Source: Spirosoma sp. SC4-14
Lineage (GTDB): Bacteria; Bacteroidota; Bacteroidia; Cytophagales; Spirosomataceae
Direction of reading: 5' to 3'
Length of the DNA stretch: 64,000 nucleotides
Assembly: GCF_037201965.1 (NCBI RefSeq)
Contig: NZ_CP147518.1
Span: 87,001 to 151,000, forward strand
How positions within the stretch are numbered: position 1 is the first letter of the stretch; each line of letters begins with the position of its first letter. Positions 9,701 through 18,019 of this stretch are shown in pieces. A program made the position numbers and the translations under genes. The notes below the pieces were generated by a model. That model searched no databases. It was not told the DNA's origin and was given only the letters and a program-made list of their open reading frames with translations.

Positions 9701-11715
9701 GTTTTATCGGAAGGAATACCGAAAATCTTCAATGAATCGGATAGCACAAACCGATCAACTCCACGGATTGTTAGTATTTTATCGTCGAGATTAATGGTGG
9801 CATTTTTAATACTATCGCTGGAAACAAACAACGACTGCACCTGAAAATTGTCGTAATCACGTTTGCCCGCATAAGCCAGCACATAGAGGTAGCCTTTTCG
9901 GCTCAGTCGCATTAGGCCCGTGGTCGGGTCGCGGTCGAGGTAGCCTTCCAGTACCATTCGGCCTAAAGCACCGCGAAGAGCGACGGGTCTTACTTTGGCA
10001 AACTGAATAATATCGTCGTCGAAAAACGTCTGTTGTTTCTTTGTTGAGATGTAGTTGGCTACGATCTGGAGCGGATGGAATCCATAATCGACCGTAAGGT
10101 CTGAATACCGCTGTGGTTGAAAATAATCGTATGATTCGAAACGGACCGGAACCTCGCGTTTAGCTCCAATCTGATAGAAATCAACTTTCCGACGGGGTAA
10201 ATCCCACCGCATTACTTCGGGCAGAATATAAAATTTGTGGTACGAATCGGCATACGGTACCCGGGTATATTCAGTACGTTGTTCGCGGTCAAGCCACGCA
10301 ATCCGCTGATTCTTATCATACCGAAACTGAACAGATGGGTGCGTAATGGAGTCGGTATCGACATAGCCCACAAAAGCGGCCGATTTTGCCGAAATCAATG
10401 GTTTGCCCGTACTAACTGCAACACTGTCGAAGCCCGTGCTGGTAGTATCGCTGATACTAAAATCAAATCGGGGGCTACTCGCTTTAAACGCTGTTTTCCC
10501 GTTATATTTTACGGTTAGTTGTGCTGGTCGCCCACTAGCCGATGCACCAACCATCTGCGTTCCTGACAGGGCAATTCCACCAAGGTATTCGACATCTGGC
10601 CCCAGATCGGGCAGTTTAACATCACTTTGCCACGACATAAACCGGGGGTAGGTTACCGGGCCGCTTTTTTTCTTACTAACATATTCGAAAACGCCTTTGA
10701 TGGGCTTCGTTTTTTCGTAGGTAAGCGTTACATCATCGGCCATGAGTTTCGGGCTCATAGTGGTCATCGAATAGTCACTCAGGGTTACAAAAATATCGGG
10801 CCTGCCAACGGTTTCCCAGGCAAACTTGCCTCCTTGACCTACCCAGATGCCTTCTTTTAGCAGTAAATCGCCATTGGTGTTGCTCACCAGAGCCGAATCG
10901 CCATTAGCTACAATCGCCAGTGAAACGTCTTTGAGGGTAATAACAGCACCTGCTACCGCTGGAATCGGACGACGCTGAGGAATAAACTGTGGTCCTAATG
11001 GCCGTGGCAGGCTGGAGTCTGATAGGACGGGTGTGTCCCAGCCATCGAAACGCGAGCGTTCTGCTGCGGCTTTGGCGGCCGCAACCGAATCGGAAGGGGT
11101 TTGTATACCGCTGGGGTTAGGCTGAACTGCATCGACAAACCGAAACTGAAATGAGCCACCCAATGCATAGAGTTTGTTATAGTTGCTGGCATACAATTCG
11201 CGTCGTTCCACAAAGCGTCGGGCTGTTTCGAGGCTGCGGGCAAAATTTTTGGGATCGTTAGCTTCAAATAGTTTTTCAGCAACCGTCAGGAGCCCATCAA
11301 CATCAGCCGAAGTCGTGGCTTGTTTCTGCGTGTTTACCGTATGGTAGATTGCTTCATACAAAGGCGCAAAATAAGTGGCTGCCTGAAGCCGTTTCTGGTT
11401 CATCTTACGGCTCAGCGTCATAATGCGTTCCTGCTGCTGGGCCGATAGCTGATTTTCTGACCACATTGCCTGAAGGTCGGTTCCGGCCCGGACGGCCACG
11501 GCCCCACCCGTAGCCATCAGTTTCTGAACATCGGCCATAAACTGGTCGGGCTTGTCCGAAATGCGGACTGCCTGCCCAAAGGAAGCCGAAGCAGTCAGGC
11601 AGAAAAAACCGATGGCAATTGTTTGTAAGGAAGCAGACCAGCCGCGTATAAACATACGGCTGAACGGCCTGTAACGAAACAGACCACCGCGCTGTGTGAA
11701 GTAGATGCGATTCAT
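6700..11715 (-). CDS. Very large secreted beta-rich protein of unknown function
   Basis: A 1671-residue protein not assigned to a named family. A signal peptide is visible around residues 28-47 (TIAIGFFCLTASASFGQA); with the alternative start Met21 (11655) it becomes a standard 27-residue signal. After a helical stretch (about 50-190) come well over a thousand residues of alternating hydrophobic/polar short strands rich in Gly, Asp, Lys and Thr, with recurrent phrases such as FNGSAAL, GKGYFPQV and MKGDVKSS. This resembles repeated beta-sheet envelope proteins, but no AsmA, TamB or LptD signature can be claimed. No internal transmembrane helix is seen. The C-terminus (1635-1671) is a Lys/Glu-rich tail. 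The gene is 51 nt after prmA and may share its transcript. Localisation to periplasm or outer membrane is inferred. Confidence 0.8.
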   Translation of the reverse strand: MNRIYFTQRGGLFRYRPFSRMFIRGWSASLQTIAIGFFCLTASASFGQAVRISDKPDQFMADVQKLMATGGAVAVRAGTDLQAMWSENQLSAQQQERIMTLSRKMNQKRLQAATYFAPLYEAIYHTVNTQKQATTSADVDGLLTVAEKLFEANDPKNFARSLETARRFVERRELYASNYNKLYALGGSFQFRFVDAVQPNPSGIQTPSDSVAAAKAAAERSRFDGWDTPVLSDSSLPRPLGPQFIPQRRPIPAVAGAVITLKDVSLAIVANGDSALVSNTNGDLLLKEGIWVGQGGKFAWETVGRPDIFVTLSDYSMTTMSPKLMADDVTLTYEKTKPIKGVFEYVSKKKSGPVTYPRFMSWQSDVKLPDLGPDVEYLGGIALSGTQMVGASASGRPAQLTVKYNGKTAFKASSPRFDFSISDTTSTGFDSVAVSTGKPLISAKSAAFVGYVDTDSITHPSVQFRYDKNQRIAWLDREQRTEYTRVPYADSYHKFYILPEVMRWDLPRRKVDFYQIGAKREVPVRFESYDYFQPQRYSDLTVDYGFHPLQIVANYISTKKQQTFFDDDIIQFAKVRPVALRGALGRMVLEGYLDRDPTTGLMRLSRKGYLYVLAYAGKRDYDNFQVQSLFVSSDSIKNATINLDDKILTIRGVDRFVLSDSLKIFGIPSDKTLRVGKGRAFTINGQLKAGTLRYAGRDLKFDYDKFAMNLNQIDSITFSSAKLAAQGKEGEIGGDIKYEKPGTVYFGSADNKSGRIAGKKTTQRLVMPEGMTVYFNQSIRGNITYNEKVYFKIPAVDNDSIGKGDISFMGTFYSDGIFPPFKAELKTMPDNTLGFVHKAPPTGYPVYNTKKGTVPSTVKFTGELVMDKSGLRAEGILNHLTASLNTKGILFMTDSLLASGEKGEIKEGLVGKGYFPQVQLNNYSLKWWPKADSMVITTQKNNFNFYNATANLEGALVLRSGGLFGHGTLRRKDSEAISQTIKFNKEGFVASKAQFKIVSDKDVNRPVLLGKGIDVDFNQTKGIVGLAITANSTSIDDTVAASSLEFPFAAYKTNINRAQWNINAKTIAMKGDVKSSTFTATAEEQEELTFNGSAALYDVEKMMLNISGVPYVISADARIYPYKGSVTIRRNGEMLALKNAKLELDTINLFHRLKNGNIQILSRTKFAGDATYQFATATGDTASIKMGSFELKEVPANLTADTKKTARSRRSSSQKPLTTYFTVARADVDEDDNLQLAPKMLFKGAITMQAPERDLALDGAIKPALKKRPDLVGGWIPFKEKIAERLEIKVDKNLKNEGGQPLVAGIHFRADNSGLYPTFLSPKEDPRDIDLFSATGIMSYDEKDKVYRITSKAGDAPAEAAVVASADSSASSVAEASDDVENAFTFNDARGLMTFKGKMNLLNSTPNEYLLASGSARINIDSAQYRLNTLLAFSFPVPEQINSLIGDKLVKTNLEEKNDEAADDDLNRLSDKLVPLIGQQAVDAYRLKAQNQHVSLSQASPKLNAMLVLANANLRWSDKFGAFYSTGQLGVSNIATTDINAQMDGFVEIRKTTNGDEVSIYLESSPDVWVFYDYKPGNTPTALGQLAIVTSEQEINDRLLAGSKNSAKATLEVVPATVDEKTLFVDRYLDQYKTKAKPVPKAKLQPGQKVVKDEKKKEEKKKDKEAEKEGF

Positions 11716-11766
11716 TATGTATCTGTTGCGAAAAGTATTGCCCTAACGTTTCGTGGTGGAGGTAAC

Positions 11767-12597
11767 TTATTTTTTAAACGAAAGCGATGTCCAATCCCGA
11801 ACCGACATGGTTTTTAACGGGAAAACGCCCGAATCAATGGCTTTCTGTCGGATGTCAGGAGCATCGTGCTCATAAAACCCACTAACTAACAAATACCCCT
11901 CTTCTGTCAATAAATGGGTGTAAATGGGGATTTCTGCCAATAATACATTTCTATTTATATTGGCCAGCACAATGTCGTACTGACCCGCTTCATTTTTTAT
12001 ATCATTTATGGTGCCTTGAAATACCGTAATCTGTGGGCAGTTGTTCAGGGCTGCATTTTCCAGCGCATTTTCTACGGCCCATTCTTCAATATCAAATGCC
12101 TGAACAGATCGGGCCCCCATTTTTACCGCCAGAATTGCCAGAATACCCGTACCGCAGCCAACATCAAGAACGGTTTTCCCCGAAAAATCCAGTTCGAGCT
12201 GTTGTTCCAGCATCATAGCTGTTGTTTCGTGATGGCCGGTTCCGAACGACATTTTTGGATTGATAACGATGTCGTAACGAAACCGGGCGTCCGATTCATG
12301 AAAGGACGCCCGGACCCGGATACTGTCGCCCACTTCAATCGGCTCGTAATCGCGCTCCCACTCGGCGTTCCAGTTTCGTTTCTCTAACGAATTGACTTCG
12401 TAAGCTATTGCGGTCTGACGCTCGTATTTAGCAACAAGTTCCTGTATGGCTTGCTCGTCGAAATCAGGTTCGGTTATATAAGCGTTTATCCCCTCGTCGG
12501 TTTCGATAAAGGATTCAAAACCCAGCTCGCCCAGTTCGGCGGTGAGGATGTCGGTATAGTCGGGGGAAAGGCGTAGTTGAAGTTCTATGTAATTCAT
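11767..12597 (-). CDS. prmA: Ribosomal protein L11 methyltransferase
   Basis: A 276-residue cytoplasmic enzyme that methylates ribosomal protein L11 with S-adenosylmethionine. The N-terminal L11-binding region (1-70) is followed by a linker containing NWNAEWERDYEP. The class I methyltransferase core has SFGTGHHET (117-125), the SAM-binding motif DVGCGTGIL (145-153) and NINRN (213-217), in the place of the substrate-binding N-I-x motif of this family. Length fits the Bacteroidota form. The gene is single-copy housekeeping in most genomes and is followed after 51 nt by the 1671-residue secreted protein on the same strand. No clear promoter was found upstream; TACTTTAG about 20 nt before the start lacks a matching TTG. 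Confidence 0.95.
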   Translation of the reverse strand: MNYIELQLRLSPDYTDILTAELGELGFESFIETDEGINAYITEPDFDEQAIQELVAKYERQTAIAYEVNSLEKRNWNAEWERDYEPIEVGDSIRVRASFHESDARFRYDIVINPKMSFGTGHHETTAMMLEQQLELDFSGKTVLDVGCGTGILAILAVKMGARSVQAFDIEEWAVENALENAALNNCPQITVFQGTINDIKNEAGQYDIVLANINRNVLLAEIPIYTHLLTEEGYLLVSGFYEHDAPDIRQKAIDSGVFPLKTMSVRDWTSLSFKK

Positions 12598-12767
12598 ACC
12601 TCTAAAGTAGCGAAAAAGGCAAGTGACGCGGCTTTTCTGTGGCTAAAGAATAGCGACTGATGAAACACCGTATCTTATACCAGTATGCTTTCTCCGAAAA
12701 GTCTTTCCGATTGTAGCTTGTAGTTTTGATCCGTTAATCAGTTATCCTTTGGCTTATAAGTGGTTCA

Positions 12768-12799
12768 TTGTTAGGGTATATAAAGCTTTCGTATCTTAC
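12768..12799 (+). promoter_or_regulatory. Weak candidate promoter for the ABA4-like gene
   Basis: TTG at 12768-12770, a 21-nt spacer and TATCTTAC at 12792-12799 give a partial match to the Bacteroidota consensus. It lies 31 nt before the start codon chosen for the next gene. Confidence 0.3.
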
Positions 12800-12830
12800 G
12801 GGAAACGAAACAATAAAGTCATTTCTGCTC

Positions 12831-13283
12831 ATGACGCCCGAAACTGCTTTCACCTATGCAAACCTGCTGGTATTGCCCCAATGGATTTTTATGGTTGTTG
12901 CTCCACGCTGGCGTGTAACGCAAATGCTGGCCCAGATGCTACCAATTCCTATGATTCTGGGCAGTATGTACATTTATTATCTGCTTGTGGCGCCAGCCGC
13001 GCCGGATGGCTCCGGTCTGGATTTTCAGGCATTCGGCTCGTTGGCAGGCGTACAGTCATTATTTAAAGGCCAGAAAGAAATGGTGCTGGGTGGCTGGATT
13101 CATTACCTGGCCTTCGATCTGGTGGCGGGTAGCTATATTTTACGTGATGGGCAAACCCGTGGTATTGCTCATGCGTGGCTCATTCTCTGTCTGTTACTGT
13201 GTTTTATACTCGGTCCCAGTGGATTATTGTTATATGGTCTGCTCCGCATATTTCTGCCAAATCAGGCCGAAACAAAATTTTAA
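12831..13283 (+). CDS. ABA4-like (DUF4281) membrane protein
   Basis: A 150-residue inner-membrane protein with four hydrophobic segments: NLLVLPQWIFMVVAP, MLPIPMILGSMYIYYLLVA, GGWIHYLAFDLVAGSYI and AWLILCLLLCFILGPSGLLL. The conserved GWxHYLAFDLxxG segment and the ending GPxGLLLY identify the ABA4-like family, named after a plant protein needed for neoxanthin synthesis; the bacterial role is unknown, although a carotenoid link has been suggested by the plant name. The frame begins 21 codons earlier at a non-ATG codon (12768), but ATG 12831 (MTPETAFTYANL) is where family members start. It is divergent from prmA and stands alone, 106 nt before the S41-like peptidase gene. Confidence 0.85.
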   Translation: MTPETAFTYANLLVLPQWIFMVVAPRWRVTQMLAQMLPIPMILGSMYIYYLLVAPAAPDGSGLDFQAFGSLAGVQSLFKGQKEMVLGGWIHYLAFDLVAGSYILRDGQTRGIAHAWLILCLLLCFILGPSGLLLYGLLRIFLPNQAETKF

Positions 13284-13304
13284 TAAGATATTAAACAATT
13301 TTGA

Positions 13305-13335
13305 TTGATTATAGTTACGCAAAACCCTATCTTCA
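13305..13335 (+). promoter_or_regulatory. Candidate promoter of the S41-like peptidase gene
   Basis: TTG at 13305-13307, a 20-nt spacer and TATCTTCA at 13328-13335, about 55 nt before the start codon. Spacing is ideal; the -7 box matches four of six fixed positions. Confidence 0.4.
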
Positions 13336-13389
13336 CAGTAGGATTTATAGTCGCGTAAAAAAATGCCAACACTACCGTAACGAGTGACA

Positions 13390-14901
13390 ATGAAAATTAG
13401 CCGAATTCTAGTTTTCCTGGGCTTTTTTATCGGGTTGGCCTGCCCGATTGTGTCGGCGCAGGAGCTTACTGCCAGTGAGGCCCGATCCGATCTTTCTTAT
13501 CTGAAGCGGAAATTAGATTTGCTGCATCCTGGAATGGGGTATTATACACCCAAAGCCGAAATGGAGCAGTTATACGATTCGTTGTATAATCGGCTGACGG
13601 CCCCAATGGATTACCTGACATTTTATCATCATGTCAGTCCACTCATCGCGGCAATTAAAGATGGCCATACCAATTTAAACCACCGCAGAAACTTTATCGG
13701 TAAAACAACCCGGTTTATTCCGTTCTATATCCGGCCAGTGGGCGAGCAGTATTACATCAGTCATAACGTGTCGGCCGATACGAGCCTCCACCGGGGCACC
13801 GAACTATTAACCATCAATGGTCATCCTATTGCTGACCTGCATCGCGAATTAATGGAAGCCGATCGATCGGGTTCCGATGGCGATAATCTGACCGGCCGGC
13901 GTCAGTGGAGTCTGGTGCAATTTGCCGACTATTATGCCGCCTGGTATGGCTGGGCCGACTCAATAACCATTACGTATCGATTGGCAACTGATACACTTAT
14001 TCACAAAAGTCGCGTAGGATGCCTGACGTTGAATAGCTTTCGATCGACTATGCAGCGACGCTACCGGAATGAAATTGATTACCGGCCCAATCTTTCGGTT
14101 CGGATCGTCGATTCGGCTACTCATACGGCTGTATTGCGGGTGTCGACGTTTATGGGGTTCAAGAAAAAAGATCCGTTTCAGTGGGTATTTAACCGTCGAC
14201 TCAAGCGGGCTTTCCGGCAACTTCGTGATCAGAACGTACAGAACCTCATTGTTGATGTGCAGGGGAATGGAGGAGGCATTGTGCTGAACTCGGCTCGTTT
14301 GCTTCAGTATTGGCTCCCCAAGCCATTTACTATAATGGAGCATGAGGAGATGAAACGAGCTGCACGTAGCGAACTGATTACCCGCTGGAATCCGCTTTCG
14401 GCTCTAAACTTCAGTCTTCAGTATAAGGCAAATGGCTCGGACGGATTTGCCAGCCGTTCGACACATCGGCGATACCGGCCCCGGCAACGAACGGCTTTTA
14501 GAGGCAATCTGTATTTTTTAATGAATGGAGGGTCGTTTTCTGCAACGACATCGGTGCTGGCCAAAACGCTGGATGCGGGCATTGGAACATTTATTGGTGA
14601 GGCCAGTGGCAGTGCATACTGGGGCGATTTTGCCGGGCATTTTAAGACCATTACACTGCCTTATTCGCGGATTCAGGTTCGGATTCCGCTCAAAAAACTA
14701 ACCCATTCGGTTGTGGCCGATCGGGCAAACGGTTTCACGGTAGAACCAGACTTTACGGTTACGCGTTCTTATGACGACCTGCTAACCAACCGCGACTACA
14801 TACTCGACTATACGCTACGGCTTATTCGGGAAGGGGTGGTCGCTCGTCCGGCCTTAATTAAACAGCCAATTAAGGCCAGGTCGTTGCAGGCATCGCGTTA
14901 A
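13390..14901 (+). CDS. S41 family (C-terminal processing) peptidase-like protein
   Basis: A 503-residue secreted protein. ATG 13390 is preferred over GTG 13384 because it begins a clean signal peptide (MKISRILVFLGFFIGLACPI, cleavage near VSAQE). The N-terminal helical region holds LKRKLDLLHPGMGYYTP and IKDGHTNL, common to a tail-specific protease subgroup lacking a clear PDZ domain. The protease core is recognised from NLIVDVQGNGGG (the oxyanion-side strand) and FLMNGGSFSATTSVLA, which contains the Ser of the S41 nucleophile loop, followed by IGEASGSAYWG. The C-terminal part is a beta-rich region closing with TVEPDFTV. It probably acts in the periplasm or at the outer membrane. Substrate unknown. 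A catalytic Lys could not be placed with confidence. Confidence 0.8.
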   Translation: MKISRILVFLGFFIGLACPIVSAQELTASEARSDLSYLKRKLDLLHPGMGYYTPKAEMEQLYDSLYNRLTAPMDYLTFYHHVSPLIAAIKDGHTNLNHRRNFIGKTTRFIPFYIRPVGEQYYISHNVSADTSLHRGTELLTINGHPIADLHRELMEADRSGSDGDNLTGRRQWSLVQFADYYAAWYGWADSITITYRLATDTLIHKSRVGCLTLNSFRSTMQRRYRNEIDYRPNLSVRIVDSATHTAVLRVSTFMGFKKKDPFQWVFNRRLKRAFRQLRDQNVQNLIVDVQGNGGGIVLNSARLLQYWLPKPFTIMEHEEMKRAARSELITRWNPLSALNFSLQYKANGSDGFASRSTHRRYRPRQRTAFRGNLYFLMNGGSFSATTSVLAKTLDAGIGTFIGEASGSAYWGDFAGHFKTITLPYSRIQVRIPLKKLTHSVVADRANGFTVEPDFTVTRSYDDLLTNRDYILDYTLRLIREGVVARPALIKQPIKARSLQASR

Positions 14902-14914
14902 AACCGTACTTTTA
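14884..14914 (+). promoter_or_regulatory. Candidate promoter of the exonuclease gene
   Basis: TTG at 14884-14886, exactly 20 nt, then TACTTTTA at 14907-14914, five of six fixed -7 positions. It overlaps the last codons of the upstream peptidase gene and lies 20 nt before the exonuclease start, so the gene can be expressed independently. Confidence 0.5.
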
Positions 14915-14933
14915 TCGCTATTCTGTTTACGGT

Positions 14934-15551
14934 ATGCTATTGCGGTTGTCGGCCCGATGCATAGGACTTGTGCCGTATTGTATACCTAAAAGGAATACCG
15001 TAAATCGCTCGTTTGTGTATTGTATTGTCGACGTTGAAACTACAGGAGGGGTAAACGGGTCCTCTCGCCTTACTGAAATTGCTATCTTCCGGCATGATGG
15101 ACAGCAGATTGTTGACTCCTTTCATTCGCTGGTGAATCCAGAATGTCCCATTCCGCCTTTTATTCGACACTTGACCGGTATTTCGGATGAGATGGTACAG
15201 GATGCCCCGCTGTTTGCTGAGGTTGCCGATCAGGTTATCGATATTACTCAGGAAGCCATTTTCGTTGCCCACAACGTTAGCTTCGATTTCAATTTTGTAA
15301 AGAAAGAACTCCAGTGGTTAGGCCACGACTATCTTCGGCGTACGCTTTGTACGGTCCGTACAAGCCGGAAAGTATTTCCGGGCTTTCCTTCATACAGCCT
15401 CGGAAAACTCTGCAACTCACTCAACATTCCTCTAAATAATCGCCATCGTGCTCATGGCGATGCGGCAGCTACCGTAAGACTATTCGAACTTTTATTACAA
15501 CACGATACCCACGATATAATCCCACGGGTTGGTATGGCCGTCCGGAATTAG
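14934..15551 (+). CDS. DnaQ-like 3'-5' exonuclease (DEDDh)
   Basis: A 205-residue exonuclease of the DNA polymerase III epsilon superfamily. All catalytic positions are visible: Asp33 and Glu35 in CIVDVETTGG, Asp117 in AHNVSFDFNF, and His170-Asp175 in the H-x4-D motif NRHRAHGDAAAT. PFIRHLTGIS is the usual conserved region between the first two motifs. The protein is a stand-alone domain, without the UvrC/GIY-YIG extension found in some Bacteroidota relatives. The first 27 residues are not conserved in this family, so translation may begin later, for instance at an in-frame GTG near 14970 or 15015; only ATG 14934 is available as ATG. A proofreading, repair or RNA-processing role cannot be distinguished. 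Confidence 0.88.
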   Translation: MLLRLSARCIGLVPYCIPKRNTVNRSFVYCIVDVETTGGVNGSSRLTEIAIFRHDGQQIVDSFHSLVNPECPIPPFIRHLTGISDEMVQDAPLFAEVADQVIDITQEAIFVAHNVSFDFNFVKKELQWLGHDYLRRTLCTVRTSRKVFPGFPSYSLGKLCNSLNIPLNNRHRAHGDAAATVRLFELLLQHDTHDIIPRVGMAVRN

Positions 15552-15660
15552 TTTGCCAGTAAAGATTAGTCATTTGTCAGTAGCTTGTTGTTGACCTACT
15601 CTTGGTAGCGAATGGCATTCGCCACAGTTCCCTTTTGCTTTATCGGAAGGGTTCTCAAAA

Positions 15661-15700
15661 TATTTTTAACTTTTCTGTAACCTTCTTCTATAAGTCAGGT
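15661..15700 (+). promoter_or_regulatory. Candidate promoter region of the ECF sigma operon
   Basis: The stretch just upstream of the sigma gene holds TTTTTAACTTTTCTGTAACC followed by CTTCTTC, with a GTAACC core at 15677-15682. T-rich GTAAC elements occur upstream of autoregulated ECF operons in Bacteroidota, so self-control is plausible; the match is by eye only. Confidence 0.35.
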
Positions 15701-15738
15701 TTCCAGTCCCAAAAGATGTAAAATCCAATCTTACCGGC

Positions 15739-16311
15739 TTGAACGCACTAACCGATAATTCATTGATGCTCCAGGTAAAAGCGGGCAATCTGGATAAGAT
15801 GGGCTTACTTTTCGAGCGCTACCACCGACCCTTGTTCGGGTTTCTGTTCCATATGACGGGACGGACGGAAGCAAGTGAAGACATGGTACAGACGGTGTTT
15901 TATCGAATGCTGAAATACCGGCACACGTTTACGGGAGAAGGCGAGTTCAGAACCTGGATGTACCACCTGGCCCGGAACGTGCTGGCCGATGAAGCGAAAC
16001 AGATGAACCGATCGGCCAGGTATGCCGACGTAACGGAACTGGCCGAACGAATTGGTGGCGGAGTATTGGCCGATGAACAACTTCAGCAGGATCAGGATCG
16101 GGATTTGCTGCACAAGGCTCTGTCAATGCTAACCAACGATCAGCGCGAAGTATTGATCCTGAGCCGGTTTCAGGAGCTGAAGTATGATGAAATTGCCCGA
16201 GTACTGAACACAACCGAAGGAGCTATAAAAGTGCGGGTTTATCGGGCAATGAACGAGTTGAGACGAATGTATCTAACTATTGAAACCAGCCGAAAAGCGC
16301 ATGAACTGTGA
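15739..16311 (+). CDS. ECF-type RNA polymerase sigma factor
   Basis: A 190-residue group 4 sigma-70 factor. Region 2 (about 25-90) carries FERYHRPLFGFLFHMTG and EDMVQTVFYRMLKYRHTF, which bind core polymerase and the -10 element; region 4 (about 124-176) carries LTNDQREVLILSRFQELKYDEIARVL, then TTEGAIKVRVYRAMNEL, the -35-reading helix-turn-helix. The frame opens at TTG 15739; no upstream ATG is available, and the first ATG (15766) would cut into the conserved N-terminus, so the TTG start is tentatively kept. It overlaps the anti-sigma gene by 11 nt, indicating coupled translation. The downstream DUF4097 genes are probably in the same operon. Confidence 0.9.
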   Translation: MNALTDNSLMLQVKAGNLDKMGLLFERYHRPLFGFLFHMTGRTEASEDMVQTVFYRMLKYRHTFTGEGEFRTWMYHLARNVLADEAKQMNRSARYADVTELAERIGGGVLADEQLQQDQDRDLLHKALSMLTNDQREVLILSRFQELKYDEIARVLNTTEGAIKVRVYRAMNELRRMYLTIETSRKAHEL

Positions 16312-17122
16312 AAACGCCAACGAACAATTTACCGAATGGCTAAGTAACCAGCTACCCGATGCCGAACGGCTGGAACTGGAAGCTCATTTGGAGAGCTGCC
16401 CCGACTGCCAGCGGGAAGCAAAAACCATGGAACAGCTTTGGCTTCGTATGGATTCGCTGGCGGCCCCCGAACCCAGCAAACAAATGCGCGTGCAGTTCGA
16501 GGCTATGCTCGGGGCCTATAAAGAAACTATACAAACTGAGCAGGAAAATGGCCTGAAGAGTTTGCTGACAAAGCTGCGGACTTTTTTTATAAGCCAGCCA
16601 GCACTTCGGTTAGCCTATGGTTTACTTCTGATGGGGGCGGGGGCGCTGATGGGCTATTGGTTTACTTCGCAAAATAGCTCTACGGTTGCCTATCAACAGC
16701 AGATCGATACGCTTTCGTCGCAGGTTCAGGAGATGCGACAGATGATGTTGCTTTCACTGATTGATAACCCGTCGGCATCGGAGCGGCTTCGGGCAGTGAG
16801 TTATACCGATGAAATCAGCCAGGCCAACAATCGGGTTGTCGACGCCTTATTGGCCACACTCAACAACGATCCGAACGTTAATGTGCGATTGGTAACGCTC
16901 GAAGCACTGGCCCGATTGGCCAACGAACCGAAGGTGCGCGAAGGGCTGGTACAGTCGCTGGTCCGACAGGATTCACCACTGGTTCAGGTTGCGCTGGCCG
17001 ACGTGATGGTGCAATTGCAGGAAAAGCGATCCATTAAGCCGTTGCAACAGATGCTTCGCCAGGAGCACCTCAACGATTTGGTGAAAAACAAAATTCAGGA
17101 AACGATCAAAGCCCTGTCGTAA
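16301..17122 (+). CDS. Anti-sigma factor with zinc-finger, one transmembrane helix and periplasmic HEAT repeats
   Basis: A 273-residue membrane protein. The cytoplasmic zf-HC2 domain has Cys3, His29, Cys33 and Cys36 (MNCENANEQF, then HLESCPDC), the zinc-binding anti-sigma signature. One transmembrane helix spans about 102-122 (LRLAYGLLLMGAGALMGYWF). Outside the membrane a short coiled coil (129-150) leads to HEAT-like repeats (about 160-255) with phrases VNVRLVTLEALARLA and PLVQVALADVMVQL. ATG 16301 is used rather than TTG 16280 because it starts exactly at the zinc-finger Cys. Probably holds the sigma factor inactive until the periplasmic repeats perceive a signal or partner, perhaps one of the DUF4097 proteins that follow. 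Confidence 0.88.
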   Translation: MNCENANEQFTEWLSNQLPDAERLELEAHLESCPDCQREAKTMEQLWLRMDSLAAPEPSKQMRVQFEAMLGAYKETIQTEQENGLKSLLTKLRTFFISQPALRLAYGLLLMGAGALMGYWFTSQNSSTVAYQQQIDTLSSQVQEMRQMMLLSLIDNPSASERLRAVSYTDEISQANNRVVDALLATLNNDPNVNVRLVTLEALARLANEPKVREGLVQSLVRQDSPLVQVALADVMVQLQEKRSIKPLQQMLRQEHLNDLVKNKIQETIKALS

Positions 17123-17159
17123 GGCTAGTCTTGCGCATCCCTAAATCAAAACTCAAATC

Positions 17160-18014
17160 ATGAAAACGTTTATTATTCCCTGTTTAGCGGGATTGGTGCT
17201 CGCTTGTGCCCAATCGCCGGTAAGTGCTCAGGAATTTAAGGAGCACATTAGTAAAGAATTCAGTGCATCGACGGGTACGCTGGCTATTTACAACATCAAT
17301 GGCTTTATCAAAGTGGAAGGTTATTCGGGCGATAAAGTTGTATTAAACGTTGAAAAAACCATTTCCGCCAAAGACAAAGATGATCTTGAAACGGGTAAAC
17401 GCGAGTTTAAGCTGGAGTTTGAACAAAAGAACGATAGCATAATTGCCTACATCGCCGAGCCCTTTGATTCGCGTCCGAACCGGGATTGGAAAGAGCGAAA
17501 TCATGACCGGAACATTCATTATGAGTTTACCCTCAATTTTACAATAAAAATTCCCTATCAGATGAATCTGCACGCATCTACCGTTAACCGGGGCGATGTC
17601 GACATAAAAGATGTGAGCGGAATGCTGAAGGCAAACAACGTTAATGGAGCAATCTCTATTGCAAATGCGAAAGGAGCTACTACGGCTCACACGATCAACG
17701 GCGATGTAGTGATCAATTATTTGGTTAGCCCACCCGATAAGTCATCGTATTATACGCTCAACGGCAATATTCGGATAAGTTACCCCGCCAATCTGTCGGC
17801 CGATCTTCAGTTCAAAAGTTTTCGGGGTGAATTTTATACCGACTTCCCAAATGCCGAAGTGCTACCCGTTCAGGTCACTAAAAACCAGGAGCGCCGGGGC
17901 GAAACCACGGTCTATAAACTCAACAAGAACACCGCTATACGCATTGGCGGTGGCGGCAGAACCTTTCGGTTCGAGACATTTAACGGAAACATTTACATTA
18001 AAAAACAATCCTGA
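17160..18014 (+). CDS. DUF4097 beta-strand repeat envelope protein (first copy)
   Basis: A 284-residue exported protein. Residues 1-23 form a signal peptide ending at VSAQE; there is a Cys within LVLAC, but the lipobox is poor, so a lipoprotein assignment is doubtful. The mature part is a right-handed stack of short strands of the DUF4097 type, with repeated VNGAISI, INGDVVI, LNGNIRI and FNGNIYI units: each rung has an N-G pair at a turn. The final phrase FRFETFNGNIYIKK is typical of the family end. It follows the anti-sigma gene by 37 nt and precedes a paralogue by 5 nt. It may be a structural or sensing partner of the sigma system in the periplasm; no enzymatic motif is seen. Confidence 0.85.
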   Translation: MKTFIIPCLAGLVLACAQSPVSAQEFKEHISKEFSASTGTLAIYNINGFIKVEGYSGDKVVLNVEKTISAKDKDDLETGKREFKLEFEQKNDSIIAYIAEPFDSRPNRDWKERNHDRNIHYEFTLNFTIKIPYQMNLHASTVNRGDVDIKDVSGMLKANNVNGAISIANAKGATTAHTINGDVVINYLVSPPDKSSYYTLNGNIRISYPANLSADLQFKSFRGEFYTDFPNAEVLPVQVTKNQERRGETTVYKLNKNTAIRIGGGGRTFRFETFNGNIYIKKQS

Positions 18015-18019
18015 AGACA

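Noticed and set aside
12721..12728. TAGTTTTG, an exact -7 match upstream of the ABA4-like gene
   Set aside because: No spaced TTG and 100 nt from the start; the weaker pair at 12768-12799 is better placed.
17160..17220. Lipobox in the first DUF4097 protein
   Set aside because: The LVLAC context is poor and a good signal peptidase I site (VSAQE) lies just after it.
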